Below the pieces are notes generated by a model. The model made no database searches. It was not told the DNA's origin and worked only from the letters and a program-made list of their open reading frames with translations. A DNA stretch of 64,000 nucleotides. Origin: Sporosarcina sp. BI001-red. Its GTDB lineage: Bacteria; Bacillota; Bacilli; Bacillales_A; Planococcaceae. Both the position numbers and the translations under genes were made by a program. Below are positions 26,986 through 35,431 of this stretch, in pieces (positions within the stretch are counted from its first letter, which is position 1; the number at the start of each line of letters is the position of its first letter). Location of the stretch: the NCBI RefSeq assembly GCF_003384035.1, contig NZ_QQAK01000011.1:62001-126000 (forward strand), in the 5' to 3' direction.

Positions 26986-28608
26986 ATGGCAGTAGCAAAA
27001 ACATCTAAAGTGAACACGGGCTTTATTATTTTGTTGGTGGGTGTATTCATGGCAGCACTGGATAACGGGATTATCAGTGCTGCACTTACAACCATTAACA
27101 CCTCATTCGATGTAAGTGCCACGCAAGGATCGTGGGGAATAACTTTATACACGCTAGGCCTTGCTGTGATGACACCTATTGTAGGGAAACTTGCTGACAG
27201 GTATGGACGAAAAAAACTCTTCCTCATCGAAATTGTGATTTTCACAGTTGGATCACTCGGGGTAGCGCTGAGTCCTAACTTTACGCTATTCCTCGCAGCG
27301 CGTTTGTTCCAATCATTTGGTGGCGGTGGTATATTCATTATCGCTAGCTCCCATGTATTAAGTACGTTTACGAAAGAAAAACAAGGCCGCATGCTTGGAC
27401 TTCTAGGTGGGATGAACGGGATCGCCTCTGTTGTCGGACCAAGCATTGGAAGTTTTCTTATCGATTTGACTGGAAACTGGCATTGGTTATTTATAATTAA
27501 CGTACCTATCGGGATTGCACTCGTCATAGTCGGTTTCTTCTCACTGAAAGAGACAAAATCCTATGTCATGTCTAAAATTGACTTTCTCGGGATATCATTG
27601 TTATCCTTCTCTATTCTCAGTGTCATGTTTGCCATCAATAACATTGGTCGAGGCGGTTCCTTCGCCGATGTATTCATCAAGTGGAGCGTTCTCGGACTTC
27701 TTATTCTCGGCGTCCTGACTTTCGCAACATTGATCTTTGTTGAAAAGCGCAACGAACAAGGGGATACTATCGACCCTATTCTTCCATACAGCCTTCTTCG
27801 CAAGCCCACTTATGCGATGACAATGGTGATGGGGTTATTGTCAGGGACATTCATCGGTGCGATTATTTTCATTCCGTCCTTCGCCCAGCAAATCCTTGGT
27901 ATTTCAGCCGCGAAGTCCGGGTACTGGATGACACCACTCGCGCTCGCATCAGGCATAGGAGCTGGTGGTGGTGGCTATTTCGTCGATAAAAAAGGGCCCG
28001 TGAAGACGCTGATTTTTGCAGGAGTCATCGGAATCATCGGTTTTGGTGGTCTCGGTTACTTTGTAGATACTAAATTGTTGTTCATCATTTTCTCTGTTAT
28101 TGCAGGTGCTGGATTCGGATTTGTACTTGGTGCTCCTTTGACCATTCTTACTTCAAATGCGGCCGGAACACAAAAAGGTTCTGCGATTGGTACCCTTTCA
28201 GTAGCCCGTCAAGTCGGACTTACGATCTCTCCGGCAATGTTTGCTGCGTTCATCCAAAGTGGATTCAGTAAATTCGGAGACCTGATTCCTCAGAAACTGA
28301 AAGAACATGGGATTGATCCTAGTCAACTTCCAGAAGGCTCTATGGAGGATTTAGTTGGGACCAGCTACGGGGATTTACAAACTAAAATCGATAAGATTCC
28401 ATCTCCTGAAGTGCGAGATGCGCTTCAGGAAGCTTTCCAACAAGCCGCGCATTCTGCGTATGAACCGATCTATTTAACGACTGCTGTCATGGCCTTTCTC
28501 ATTATCGTGATTTCACTTGTGTTCAGCAAACAATTTAAACATGACGCGATTGAAAGTGACATGCTGGAAGTACAGGAAAACCAACAAACTGCTTCAAAGA
28601 GCGAATAA
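26986..28608 (+). CDS. DHA2-family (14-segment) MFS drug:H+ antiporter
   Basis: A 540-residue major facilitator with 14 membrane segments. Motif D1 appears as VFMAALDNGIISAALTTI, motif A as GKLADRYGRKKLF, and motif C as GGMNGIASVVGPSIGSFLID. It is EmrB/QacA-like and probably exports toxic compounds; the substrate is unknown. Unusual for the family is a polar loop between the last two segments (about residues 425-485, with KLKEHGIDPSQLPEG and two possible helices). AAAGGGGGTC precedes the ATG. No partner EmrA is nearby. Monocistronic. Confidence 0.87.
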   Translation: MAVAKTSKVNTGFIILLVGVFMAALDNGIISAALTTINTSFDVSATQGSWGITLYTLGLAVMTPIVGKLADRYGRKKLFLIEIVIFTVGSLGVALSPNFTLFLAARLFQSFGGGGIFIIASSHVLSTFTKEKQGRMLGLLGGMNGIASVVGPSIGSFLIDLTGNWHWLFIINVPIGIALVIVGFFSLKETKSYVMSKIDFLGISLLSFSILSVMFAINNIGRGGSFADVFIKWSVLGLLILGVLTFATLIFVEKRNEQGDTIDPILPYSLLRKPTYAMTMVMGLLSGTFIGAIIFIPSFAQQILGISAAKSGYWMTPLALASGIGAGGGGYFVDKKGPVKTLIFAGVIGIIGFGGLGYFVDTKLLFIIFSVIAGAGFGFVLGAPLTILTSNAAGTQKGSAIGTLSVARQVGLTISPAMFAAFIQSGFSKFGDLIPQKLKEHGIDPSQLPEGSMEDLVGTSYGDLQTKIDKIPSPEVRDALQEAFQQAAHSAYEPIYLTTAVMAFLIIVISLVFSKQFKHDAIESDMLEVQENQQTASKSE

Positions 28609-28619
28609 TACATGTTGCT

Positions 28620-28653
28620 AAAAACCGTTCAGGATACTTTCTGAGCGGTTTTT
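28620..28653 (+). terminator. Terminator of the DHA2 gene
   Basis: AAAACCGTTCAG pairs with CTGAGCGGTTTT (one G-T pair) around GATACTTT, ending in TTTTT. Confidence 0.85.
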
Positions 28654-28690
28654 GGCACAATAAAACCCGAAACACGATCTAGGCTCCGGG

Positions 28691-29266
28691 TTATTCTGTC
28701 CATTCTGCTTTTAAGAGAAGGCAACGATCATAGGCTTGTAGCTGTTCCAACGATTTTTCATCACTCATGTTAAATGTTTGTACCCTGCCGCTTGCGGAGA
28801 CAATGTAGTACGCAAGATAAGCGACTTCTCCTTGCTTCAATGTAAGCTCACTTTCAAAGGCTGGCATTAGCGTGGATCCTCCCGGTATCCCTTCCAGTTC
28901 TGGTTGTAACCGTCCTCCGGGAGAACTGAATAGGATTTGTTCAATAGCTTGTTCTTCTGTCTGCTCGACACCAAATCCGATAAGTGGTGCCTGCTGGTCT
29001 GAGGAACCATTCCACGGAATTTCAGCAAGAGTTCCTACGTATTCCCCATGTTCGTATTGCTCAATCGTAAATTGAATGCTTTTCCCCTCAGCCAGTGTGT
29101 CTTTTGACGTAAAATGCAGGGCATCCATTCCACCCGCACTGTAGATTAACCGTTGTTCATCGTCCGTCAACAATCTTTGTGTCAATGTGATGGACTTGCC
29201 TCCAAAGCACCCAGATAACAACAATGTTGCTACTAACAAAATTATAGCCACACCAATCCGTTTCAC
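28691..29266 (-). CDS. Lipoprotein of unknown function
   Basis: About 191 residues: signal peptide with lipobox LLLSGC (Cys near residue 20), then a beta-rich domain without motifs I recognise. It contains two cysteines in the mature part: the lipidated one and one in YDRCLLLKAEW near the C-terminus. Start is taken at GTG 29266 because AAAGGGG lies six bases upstream; the in-frame ATG two codons earlier abuts that site. It follows the Dph6-like gene by 24 bp on the same strand and is probably co-transcribed, though no functional link is evident. Confidence 0.65.
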   Translation of the reverse strand: MKRIGVAIILLVATLLLSGCFGGKSITLTQRLLTDDEQRLIYSAGGMDALHFTSKDTLAEGKSIQFTIEQYEHGEYVGTLAEIPWNGSSDQQAPLIGFGVEQTEEQAIEQILFSSPGGRLQPELEGIPGGSTLMPAFESELTLKQGEVAYLAYYIVSASGRVQTFNMSDEKSLEQLQAYDRCLLLKAEWTE

Positions 29267-29290
29267 ACGCATCCCCTTTGTTTGTCAGCG

Positions 29291-29947
29291 TTACTCGGCA
29301 CAGTCTGTCGGTAAAAAGACGTAGTTTCCTTTTTCTATCCGTTCGCCGAATACGAGTGGTACCCGTTCACTGAAAATCGGTCCATCTGCAACGACTGTAT
29401 GAAATTCTCCAGACTCTCCACAACTATCGATTGCTAGCGCGTCGAGTTCATCCATCAATTCAATTGTAAAACGTTGTCCAAGAAAGCGTTCCGGCATCCG
29501 ACTTGTGTCGACTACAATAATATACGCTTCAAATCCAGCTGCAATGAATTCTTCCAACAATTGACGTCTCGGGATAAGCCATAGTGGATGCCATGGAATC
29601 ATGCCTGCTTTTCCACACGCTTGTTGGACCCACTTCCGATGATCTTCTAAATCGATATCTCCGAAGACACCATTTTCGATACCTGCATCTGCACACGCTT
29701 TCATGGCCCCGATAAATTCTTGTTCATATGTTTCCCACGATGCTTGCCTTTTCATGAAAGGTGCACCCATTCTCTCTGCTTGAGCACGAATTACGGATTC
29801 CGGCAATGCATGTGATCGAGAGCGATCCGCCTCTTCTTCAAACATCGTCCATACTCGCGCAAGTCTAGCACCGCTCTGTACAGCTTTGTAGACTGCCATT
29901 GCGGAGTCTTTCCCACCGCTCCAGGAGGCTGTAAACTTTTGGTTCAT
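29291..29947 (-). CDS. Dph6-like ATP-pyrophosphatase (adenine nucleotide alpha hydrolase)
   Basis: A 218-residue PP-loop protein. The ATP-binding SGGKDSAMAVY (about residues 9-19) is followed by the Dph6 family's EFIGAMKACADAGIENGVFGDIDLEDHR, HPLWLIPRRQLLEEFIAAGFEAYI and the C-terminal CGESGEFHT. In eukaryotes Dph6 amidates diphthine on EF2, but bacteria lack diphthamide, so the bacterial enzyme acts on an unknown substrate. ATG at 29947 has AAGGGGAG eight bases upstream; a GTG at 29956 overlaps that site. First gene of a likely two-gene unit with the lipoprotein. Confidence 0.82.
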   Translation of the reverse strand: MNQKFTASWSGGKDSAMAVYKAVQSGARLARVWTMFEEEADRSRSHALPESVIRAQAERMGAPFMKRQASWETYEQEFIGAMKACADAGIENGVFGDIDLEDHRKWVQQACGKAGMIPWHPLWLIPRRQLLEEFIAAGFEAYIIVVDTSRMPERFLGQRFTIELMDELDALAIDSCGESGEFHTVVADGPIFSERVPLVFGERIEKGNYVFLPTDCAE

Positions 29948-30006
29948 CCTATCCACTCCCCTTTTTCATAGACTTGCAGACAGTATAGCATGTAGGTTAC
30001 AGCCAA

Positions 30007-30039
30007 CAAAAACCCCCTATGCACATGCGCATAGGGGGT
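30007..30039 (-). terminator. Terminator of the DinB-like gene
   Basis: ACCCCCTATGC pairs perfectly with GCATAGGGGGT across ACATGC; on the minus strand it is followed by TTTTTG. Confidence 0.82.
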
Positions 30040-30078
30040 GACTACTATTCCAACCATCTTTCAATCAGAAAAGATTAG

Positions 30079-30585
30079 TTAGATTACTTTTTTAAGCTGT
30101 AGTGATTCGATGGTATCGCGTAATTGTTTCAAATGACGCTTTTCATGCAATCCTACAAACGGGAACCATTGACACAATGGAATCTGTCCAAAAATCGGAT
30201 GCTTGCATGACTTTTTCATAAGTGACTCTTTGTTGCTACTGTCATACACGTCGAGTAAATATAATCGGGAATTGTGCAACTCTTGTTTCATCTCGCATAG
30301 CGTCTTAAATGTATCCGAAGGAACTGTACGTCCTGGAGCTTCTACTTTAATGATGCGGTTGGTTGAAATGGAAATCGGCTTCTTCATCGCTTTCGGGCTC
30401 TCTGGATTCTTTAATTCCTTAGCCACATTTGAGGCGATGAGCGCTTCCATGAGCGAGAGATGCTCGAGGATTTGTTTCGGTGACCAGCCACCATTGGCAG
30501 GTTTCCGATTGAGTTCCTCATTCGTCAGTCCTTGGACTGCTTGCCAGATCTTTTTGCGTATTTTGTTATTGCCTTCAAAAACCAT
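30079..30585 (-). CDS. DinB-like four-helix metalloprotein
   Basis: A 168-residue DinB/YfiT-type four-helix bundle. Histidines in the expected metal-binding places are ILEHLSLME (about residue 40) and GLHEKRHLKQL (about 146-152). Members include bacillithiol S-transferases and other thiol-dependent enzymes; the specific reaction here is not known. Reads cleanly from ATG with AGGAGGGGT upstream to a strong terminator. The upstream 30586-30830 has no gene that I can support. Confidence 0.8.
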   Translation of the reverse strand: MVFEGNNKIRKKIWQAVQGLTNEELNRKPANGGWSPKQILEHLSLMEALIASNVAKELKNPESPKAMKKPISISTNRIIKVEAPGRTVPSDTFKTLCEMKQELHNSRLYLLDVYDSSNKESLMKKSCKHPIFGQIPLCQWFPFVGLHEKRHLKQLRDTIESLQLKKVI

Positions 30586-30832
30586 GGTACCCCTCCTACG
30601 CAGTTTTCACGTCTGCATTCTCTCTGAAATATATTAGAATCATACGCCCATATTCTTGAAAAAGGAACCCCAAATCTAACTGTCAGAATAGTAAATTCCC
30701 CTACCTTTTATAGCTCATCTGACACCGATCATAGACCACCTTTCGAAAGAATACAACCTTTATGAGTTTTTCCTTTTGTGAAAGGGTTTCCAGAGGTTTT
30801 TTATGCAAAAATAATGAAAGGATTTATTCAAA

Positions 30833-30863
30833 AAACAGGCTCTCCTAAGAGAACCTGTTTTCA
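30833..30863 (-). terminator. Terminator of the PCYCGC lipoprotein gene
   Basis: AAAACAGGTTCTC pairs with GAGAGCCTGTTTT on the minus strand (one mismatch), followed by TTTTTTG. Confidence 0.82.
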
Positions 30864-30868
30864 TCATT

Positions 30869-31384
30869 TTATGATGGCATTGGCGTATCGGTTGGACGCG
30901 CGTACCCTGTTTTATAATTTGAATCAATTGTCTTACGAATCTCTTTTAATGATTTACCTTCTTGCGCCATCGTGACAGACTTGATTGCGATTTCTACACA
31001 AACGTCACAACGCGTGCCATGGTCATCCCATACGACAGAACCGTCTTTACGGATTTCATCCACAAAACAGTTCAAGTTGCTGCCGTGACCTGCACTATCT
31101 GCACATCCACAATAGCAAGGCATATATTTTAGAATATCTTCTGCGTTTCCTGCTACTTGATAAACAAGTTGTAGATTCTCGGATTTGTCATCTAGAAATT
31201 CAGGCAGTTGTTCTGCAGAGGCAGTGACTTGCTGTAAGTCACCATTGGGAAGTTGTTTTTCCTCGCCTATGGCTAGTGCTGGCGTTTCTTTGTGATGTTG
31301 CTCAGTTGCCATTTTCCCACCACATGCGGAGAGAACAATCACAAGTATTGCTAAGATCGGCATGAGACGCTTTTTCATGGACAT
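30869..31384 (-). CDS. PCYCGC-motif lipoprotein
   Basis: A 171-residue lipoprotein with lipobox VLSAC (Cys about residue 21) and the family hallmark PCYCGC in KYMPCYCGCADSAGHGSNLNCF. A second cysteine pair, RCDVCVEIAIKS, follows about 35 residues later. The six cysteines and nearby histidine suggest metal or redox chemistry on the outer face of the membrane; PCYCGC proteins of Bacillales are uncharacterised. The start at 31384 is fixed by AAAAGGAG; the longer frame to 31420 has no such site. Between fumC (same strand, upstream) and a terminator. Confidence 0.85.
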   Translation of the reverse strand: MSMKKRLMPILAILVIVLSACGGKMATEQHHKETPALAIGEEKQLPNGDLQQVTASAEQLPEFLDDKSENLQLVYQVAGNAEDILKYMPCYCGCADSAGHGSNLNCFVDEIRKDGSVVWDDHGTRCDVCVEIAIKSVTMAQEGKSLKEIRKTIDSNYKTGYARPTDTPMPS

Positions 31385-31462
31385 GTCGACTCCTTTTCTT
31401 GAAGGTTGTCCTCCCAGCATACAGGATTATACATACTCATGCCGTTACAATATTGTGGCAAC

Positions 31463-32845
31463 TTACAAGCCGGTCATTTTAGAAGGATCTACCCACTCAT
31501 TGAACTGATCTTCAGTTAGAAGTCCTGTTTTAAGTGCAGCTTCTTTCAAAGTTGTGCCTTCTTTGTGAGCCGCTTTCGCGATTTTCGCTGCATTTTCATA
31601 CCCAATGTGCGGGTTAAGAGCCGTTACAAGCATAAGCGAGTTTTTCACTTTGTTATCGATTTCCTCACGATTCGGTTCAATGCCCACTGCACAATTGTCG
31701 TTGAAGCTGACCATACCTTCTGCTAACAGCTTTGCCGTTTGCAAGAAGTTGAAGATGATGACCGGCTTAAATACGTTGAGCTCGAAGTTTCCTTGGCTCG
31801 CTGCAAACCCGATTGTTGCGTCATTCCCCATGACTTGTGCAACGACCATCGTCAACGCTTCACTTTGTGTCGGGTTCACTTTACCTGGCATGATCGAACT
31901 ACCTGGCTCGTTTTCAGGAATCGTAATTTCACCAATACCTGAACGCGGACCACTCGCTAACCAGCGAACGTCATTCGCAATCTTCATAAGATCTGCAGCG
32001 AGTGCCTTCATCGCCCCGTGTGTGTAAACGACTTCGTCATAGCTTGTCAATGCGTGGAATTTGTTTTCAGCCGACGTGAATTCGATACCGACAGACTTCG
32101 AAATTTCTTCCGCCACTTTGTCTCCGAATCCTTTTGGTGCGTTCAGGCCCGTACCGACTGCTGTACCACCGATTGCAAGTTCTTTCATCGATTCAACGCT
32201 TTCCTTCAACATTTTCTCTGTCTTTACGAGCATATGGTGCCAACCGCTCATCTCTTGACCGAGTGTTAGAGGTGTCGCATCCTGCAAGTGTGTACGACCA
32301 ATTTTAATAATATCCATGAACGCTTCAGACTTATCGCCTAGCGTCTTTTTTAACTTTTCAAGTGCTGGTAGGAGTTCACGCTCCACTGCGATCACTCCGG
32401 ACACGTGAAGTGCTGTCGGGAATGTGTCGTTCGAACTTTGCGACTTGTTCACGTCATCATTCGGGTGCAAACGTTCTTCCTCGCCCCATTCTTCCAACAA
32501 CTGGTTCCCGCGGTTCGCGAGCACTTCGTTCATATTCATGTTGGATTGCGTTCCACTACCTGTCTGCCAAACGACGAGTGGGAAGTGTTCGTCCCATTTG
32601 CCTTCTAATACTTCATTGGCTGCAGCTGCGATCGCTTTCATCTTCACTTCAGAAAGGTTTCCGAACGAGTGACTTGCAATCGCTGCAGATTTTTTCAAAT
32701 GTGCAAAGGCTTGGATGACGCCAGTCGGAATGCGCTCTCCACCAATTTTAAAGTTTTGTTTACTGCGCTGTGTTTGTGCGCCCCAAAGCTTGTCCGCTGG
32801 GACTTGAATTTCACCAAACGTATCGTGCTCAATGCGGTATTCCAT
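31463..32845 (-). CDS. fumC: Fumarate hydratase class II FumC
   Basis: FumC interconverts fumarate and malate in the TCA cycle without iron. The 460-residue protein has the superfamily signature [10 protein letters not shown] (about residue 317), the substrate-binding [10 protein letters not shown] (about 97), and [16 protein letters not shown] with the catalytic His. Length is normal. ATG at 32845 was chosen over an upstream ATG at 32866 because the conserved family N-terminus [13 protein letters not shown] starts there. AAAGGGG lies nine bases upstream. Confidence 0.95.
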   Translation of the reverse strand: MEYRIEHDTFGEIQVPADKLWGAQTQRSKQNFKIGGERIPTGVIQAFAHLKKSAAIASHSFGNLSEVKMKAIAAAANEVLEGKWDEHFPLVVWQTGSGTQSNMNMNEVLANRGNQLLEEWGEEERLHPNDDVNKSQSSNDTFPTALHVSGVIAVERELLPALEKLKKTLGDKSEAFMDIIKIGRTHLQDATPLTLGQEMSGWHHMLVKTEKMLKESVESMKELAIGGTAVGTGLNAPKGFGDKVAEEISKSVGIEFTSAENKFHALTSYDEVVYTHGAMKALAADLMKIANDVRWLASGPRSGIGEITIPENEPGSSIMPGKVNPTQSEALTMVVAQVMGNDATIGFAASQGNFELNVFKPVIIFNFLQTAKLLAEGMVSFNDNCAVGIEPNREEIDNKVKNSLMLVTALNPHIGYENAAKIAKAAHKEGTTLKEAALKTGLLTEDQFNEWVDPSKMTGL

Positions 32846-32941
32846 CCTGAAAACCCCTTTTCGCAATTAAATTCACTCTCTTCTTATCTATCATGCCGGA
32901 ATTCTTCTGTAAAATCAAAGATATTTGAATCGATAGAATGA

Positions 32942-32970
32942 GAAAAAGACCCGCCACAGTGAGCGAGTCT
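32942..32970 (-). terminator. Weak terminator after the MacB-like permease gene
   Basis: GACTCGC pairs with GCGGGTC (one mismatch) across an 8-base loop, followed on the minus strand by TTTTTC. Confidence 0.65.
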
Positions 32971-32975
32971 TCCTT

Positions 32976-34298
32976 TTATAATTCGCGACGTAGTGCATCG
33001 ATGACATCGATTTGTGTCGCTTTACGTGCGGGGCGCCATCCTGAAATCATGGCCACTCCTATACTGATGGCAGATGCAATGACAACGAGTTGCCACGGAA
33101 TGATAGAGAACGTTACGTTCAGCTCACCGAAATTTTCTTCTCCAAGCGCGGCTCCTACTACGAGTGGCAAGATGTAGTTTGCAAGGATACTGATTGCATA
33201 AGATAGGATGACTGCGATTAGGGTTCCAATGATGCCAATCCATGCACTTTCCAGTAAAAATAGGCGTTGAATCAATTTCGGCTTCGCACCGAGTGCTTTC
33301 ATCACACCGATTTCACGTGTGCGCTCCGTCACTGCCATCGTCATCGTATTGAAAATACCGATGGATGAAATCAAGATGGCAATGGTTCCTACGAAAATGA
33401 GACCTGCTTTTAGGGCTAGGAAGAAGACATCAATCTGCTCCAATTCCTCAGATATGGAATAGACAGAATATCCGTCATCTTTTAACGTAGTCGTGATGCC
33501 CTTTACATTTTGCAGTTCATCAGCGTAAACGTTCAGATTCGAATAGAATAGTGAGGCTTCACTTTCTTCCGGCTTATGTCGGTCGTAAATGGCTTCCATC
33601 TCTGGAATTAACGAAGCATCTGCATATAGATTACCGTCAGAGATAAAATCTTTCGAAGGGGCCTTTGCAATTCCGACAATCGTCAGTTTGATCGGCTCTT
33701 TGTATGATTCACCCGTTTCGAAGCTTCCGATTTCATAGGTAATCTCCTTCCCTAGTAATTCCCCTTCATAGTGAGGCAATTCTGGTACTATTTGTTCTTC
33801 TTCATTCGATTCATTGGCTTGTTGTTGACTTTGAAACTTTTCAACTTCTTCTTCATTCATTAAATTCTCAGCAAAATCATGTCCGACGACGACTTCATAT
33901 TTCCCCTTTGGTAATCGTCCTTTTTCTAGAGCGAATCCTGCTTTCTTTTCCTCACTAAAGTCTGAAATGAGAAGACTGCTCGGACTAGTATACTTATCTA
34001 GCGTGGTTGTCTGGAAAGCATTCACTTCTTGTCTAAGAACTACGGCTTTCACATGGTCGAGTTTTTTCATCTTGTCCGCTTTCTCTTTATCTAAATCCGC
34101 GCTATGCACTTCCACTTGGGTCACGAGGCGGTTATCGAGAATTTCCTTTTTCAACGTATCTTGAATACCGAAACCGACAGAAGCCAGGATGATGAGGAAT
34201 GCAGTTCCCATCGTTGCGGCTAAAATCGTCATGAAGACGCGAAGCTTATTCTTTTTAATGTGCTGGCTCACAAAGTTTAGCTGATCTTTAAATTGCAT
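32976..34298 (-). CDS. MacB/FtsX-type ABC transporter permease
   Basis: A 440-residue permease with the MacB-like layout: one N-terminal membrane segment (about 20-45), a large outer domain (about 46-275) and three C-terminal segments with GIFNTMTMAVTERTREIGVMKALGAKP, the usual coupling region, ending in GWRPARKATQIDVIDALRREL. These transporters act by mechanotransmission on envelope or exported substrates rather than by carrying a solute through the membrane. The start overlaps the ATPase gene by 11 bp, giving translational coupling. The substrate is unknown. Confidence 0.88.
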   Translation of the reverse strand: MQFKDQLNFVSQHIKKNKLRVFMTILAATMGTAFLIILASVGFGIQDTLKKEILDNRLVTQVEVHSADLDKEKADKMKKLDHVKAVVLRQEVNAFQTTTLDKYTSPSSLLISDFSEEKKAGFALEKGRLPKGKYEVVVGHDFAENLMNEEEVEKFQSQQQANESNEEEQIVPELPHYEGELLGKEITYEIGSFETGESYKEPIKLTIVGIAKAPSKDFISDGNLYADASLIPEMEAIYDRHKPEESEASLFYSNLNVYADELQNVKGITTTLKDDGYSVYSISEELEQIDVFFLALKAGLIFVGTIAILISSIGIFNTMTMAVTERTREIGVMKALGAKPKLIQRLFLLESAWIGIIGTLIAVILSYAISILANYILPLVVGAALGEENFGELNVTFSIIPWQLVVIASAISIGVAMISGWRPARKATQIDVIDALRREL

Positions 34299-34986
34299 GA
34301 TGTATACCTCCTGCTTTCAAAACGCCGTCATGCATTTGATAGATCTCGTCTGCAATCGAAGCTACTTCATCGTCATGCGTAATAATGACGAATGTAATTC
34401 CACGTGATTCGTTCAGTGAACGGATGAGCGCAAGGATCTCTTGTTCCGTCTCTGAGTCCAGACTTCCTGTAGGTTCATCCGCAAAAATGATTGGTGGATT
34501 CGTAATGAGTGCCCGGGCGATACTGACGCGTTGCTGCTGACCTCCTGATAGCTCATTTGGGTAATGGTCTTGAACTTCTTTCAAACCGACGTGCTGGACG
34601 AGTTGCTCCACTTGTTTCGTACGTTCTGCTTTCGTAACACCTTTCAGTTTTAAAGGGAGTTCAATGTTTTCGAATGTCGTCAGTCCAGGCATGAGTTGAA
34701 AGTTTTGGAAGATGAATCCGAATTGCTCGAGTCGGAATTCTGCACTTTGGGTTTCAGTGAATTTAGAAGTTACTGTCCCATTGACCGTAATCTGCCCGCT
34801 CTCAGGCTTCAAGAATCCGGCCATAATATGCAGCAGTGTTGACTTCCCTGACCCACTTCTACCGACGATCGAGATAATGGATCCTTTTTTCACTTCGAAT
34901 GAAAGGTCTTTCAGGACAGGCACGGGGCGTTCTTTTCCTTTTTTACCGATTTTGAATGAATGCTGAATATGTTCAACGTGAATCAT
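34288..34986 (-). CDS. MacB/LolD-type ABC transporter ATPase
   Basis: A 232-residue ATPase with Walker A GRSGSGKST, Q-loop FQNFQLMPGLT, signature LSGGQQQR, Walker B IIFADEPTGSLD and H-loop ITHDDE. These are typical of the MacB/LolD/BceA group. It pairs with the overlapping permease gene downstream. GAGGAGGACG precedes the ATG. No adjacent two-component system or membrane-fusion protein is present, unlike Bce-type or YknXYZ modules. Confidence 0.9.
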   Translation of the reverse strand: MIHVEHIQHSFKIGKKGKERPVPVLKDLSFEVKKGSIISIVGRSGSGKSTLLHIMAGFLKPESGQITVNGTVTSKFTETQSAEFRLEQFGFIFQNFQLMPGLTTFENIELPLKLKGVTKAERTKQVEQLVQHVGLKEVQDHYPNELSGGQQQRVSIARALITNPPIIFADEPTGSLDSETEQEILALIRSLNESRGITFVIITHDDEVASIADEIYQMHDGVLKAGGIHHAI

Positions 34987-35210
34987 TGTAACGTCCTCCT
35001 CTAATTTGCTGATAAGTTGAGTATGACAGCCAAATCTTTAGAAGAAGTGTATGGAAATATGAAGAGTTTCTTAAGATGTTGAGTTTTTTAAAATGGAATG
35101 CTTCTCATGGCGAAGCGTGCCTTTTGTTCTTAGTTTTCATTGGTAAAGGGCACTTTTACGCGAGTGGGTGTGCTGTTAGTCTGGGGGCCGGTCCGTGGCT
35201 GATGCTGTTA
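34987..35210. other. Intergenic region without a supported gene
   Basis: About 220 bp upstream of the ABC operon. It holds the presumed promoter of that operon but no reading frame with a ribosome binding site. The repeat array begins at its distal end. Confidence 0.5.
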
Positions 35211-35360
35211 TGATCACTTTTTGAGTTTTATGAGCGGTTTTCCTGGCTTATGATCACTTTTCGGGAGTTATGAGCGGTTTTGCACATTTATGATCACATT
35301 TATGTTTTTATGAGCGTTTCGAAACTTTTATGAGCACATTTCCTAGTTTATGATCATTTA
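35211..35360. repeat. Second phased array, exact 20-bp period, alternating TGATCACTTT and TGAGCGGTTT
   Basis: Eight decamer units start at 35211, 35231, 35251, 35271, 35291, 35311, 35331 and 35351, exactly 20 bp apart. The order is TGATCACTTT, TGAGCGGTTT, TGATCACTTT, TGAGCGGTTT, TGATCACATT, TGAGCGTTTC, TGAGCACATT, TGATCATTTA. Each is preceded by TTA, giving TTATGA, unlike the CTTGA context at 24171-24486. The later units are degenerate. The alternation of the same two decamers shows a common origin or function with the first array. It is not coding and lies between the ABC operon promoter and the flotillin terminator. Confidence 0.88.
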
Positions 35361-35375
35361 CTCAAAACCCTATAC

Positions 35376-35414
35376 AAAAAAGCTGATGTCCCCAGTTATC
35401 TGGGGACATCAGCT
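35376..35414 (-). terminator. Terminator of the NfeD-flotillin operon
   Basis: AGCTGATGTCCCCAG pairs perfectly with CTGGGGACATCAGCT around TTAT; followed on the minus strand by TTTTTTT. Confidence 0.9.
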
Positions 35415-35431
35415 ATATGCATGCAATGAGA

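Noticed and set aside
32018-32718. Several plus-strand open frames over fumC
   Set aside because: All are antisense to a highly conserved enzyme and lack independent signals.
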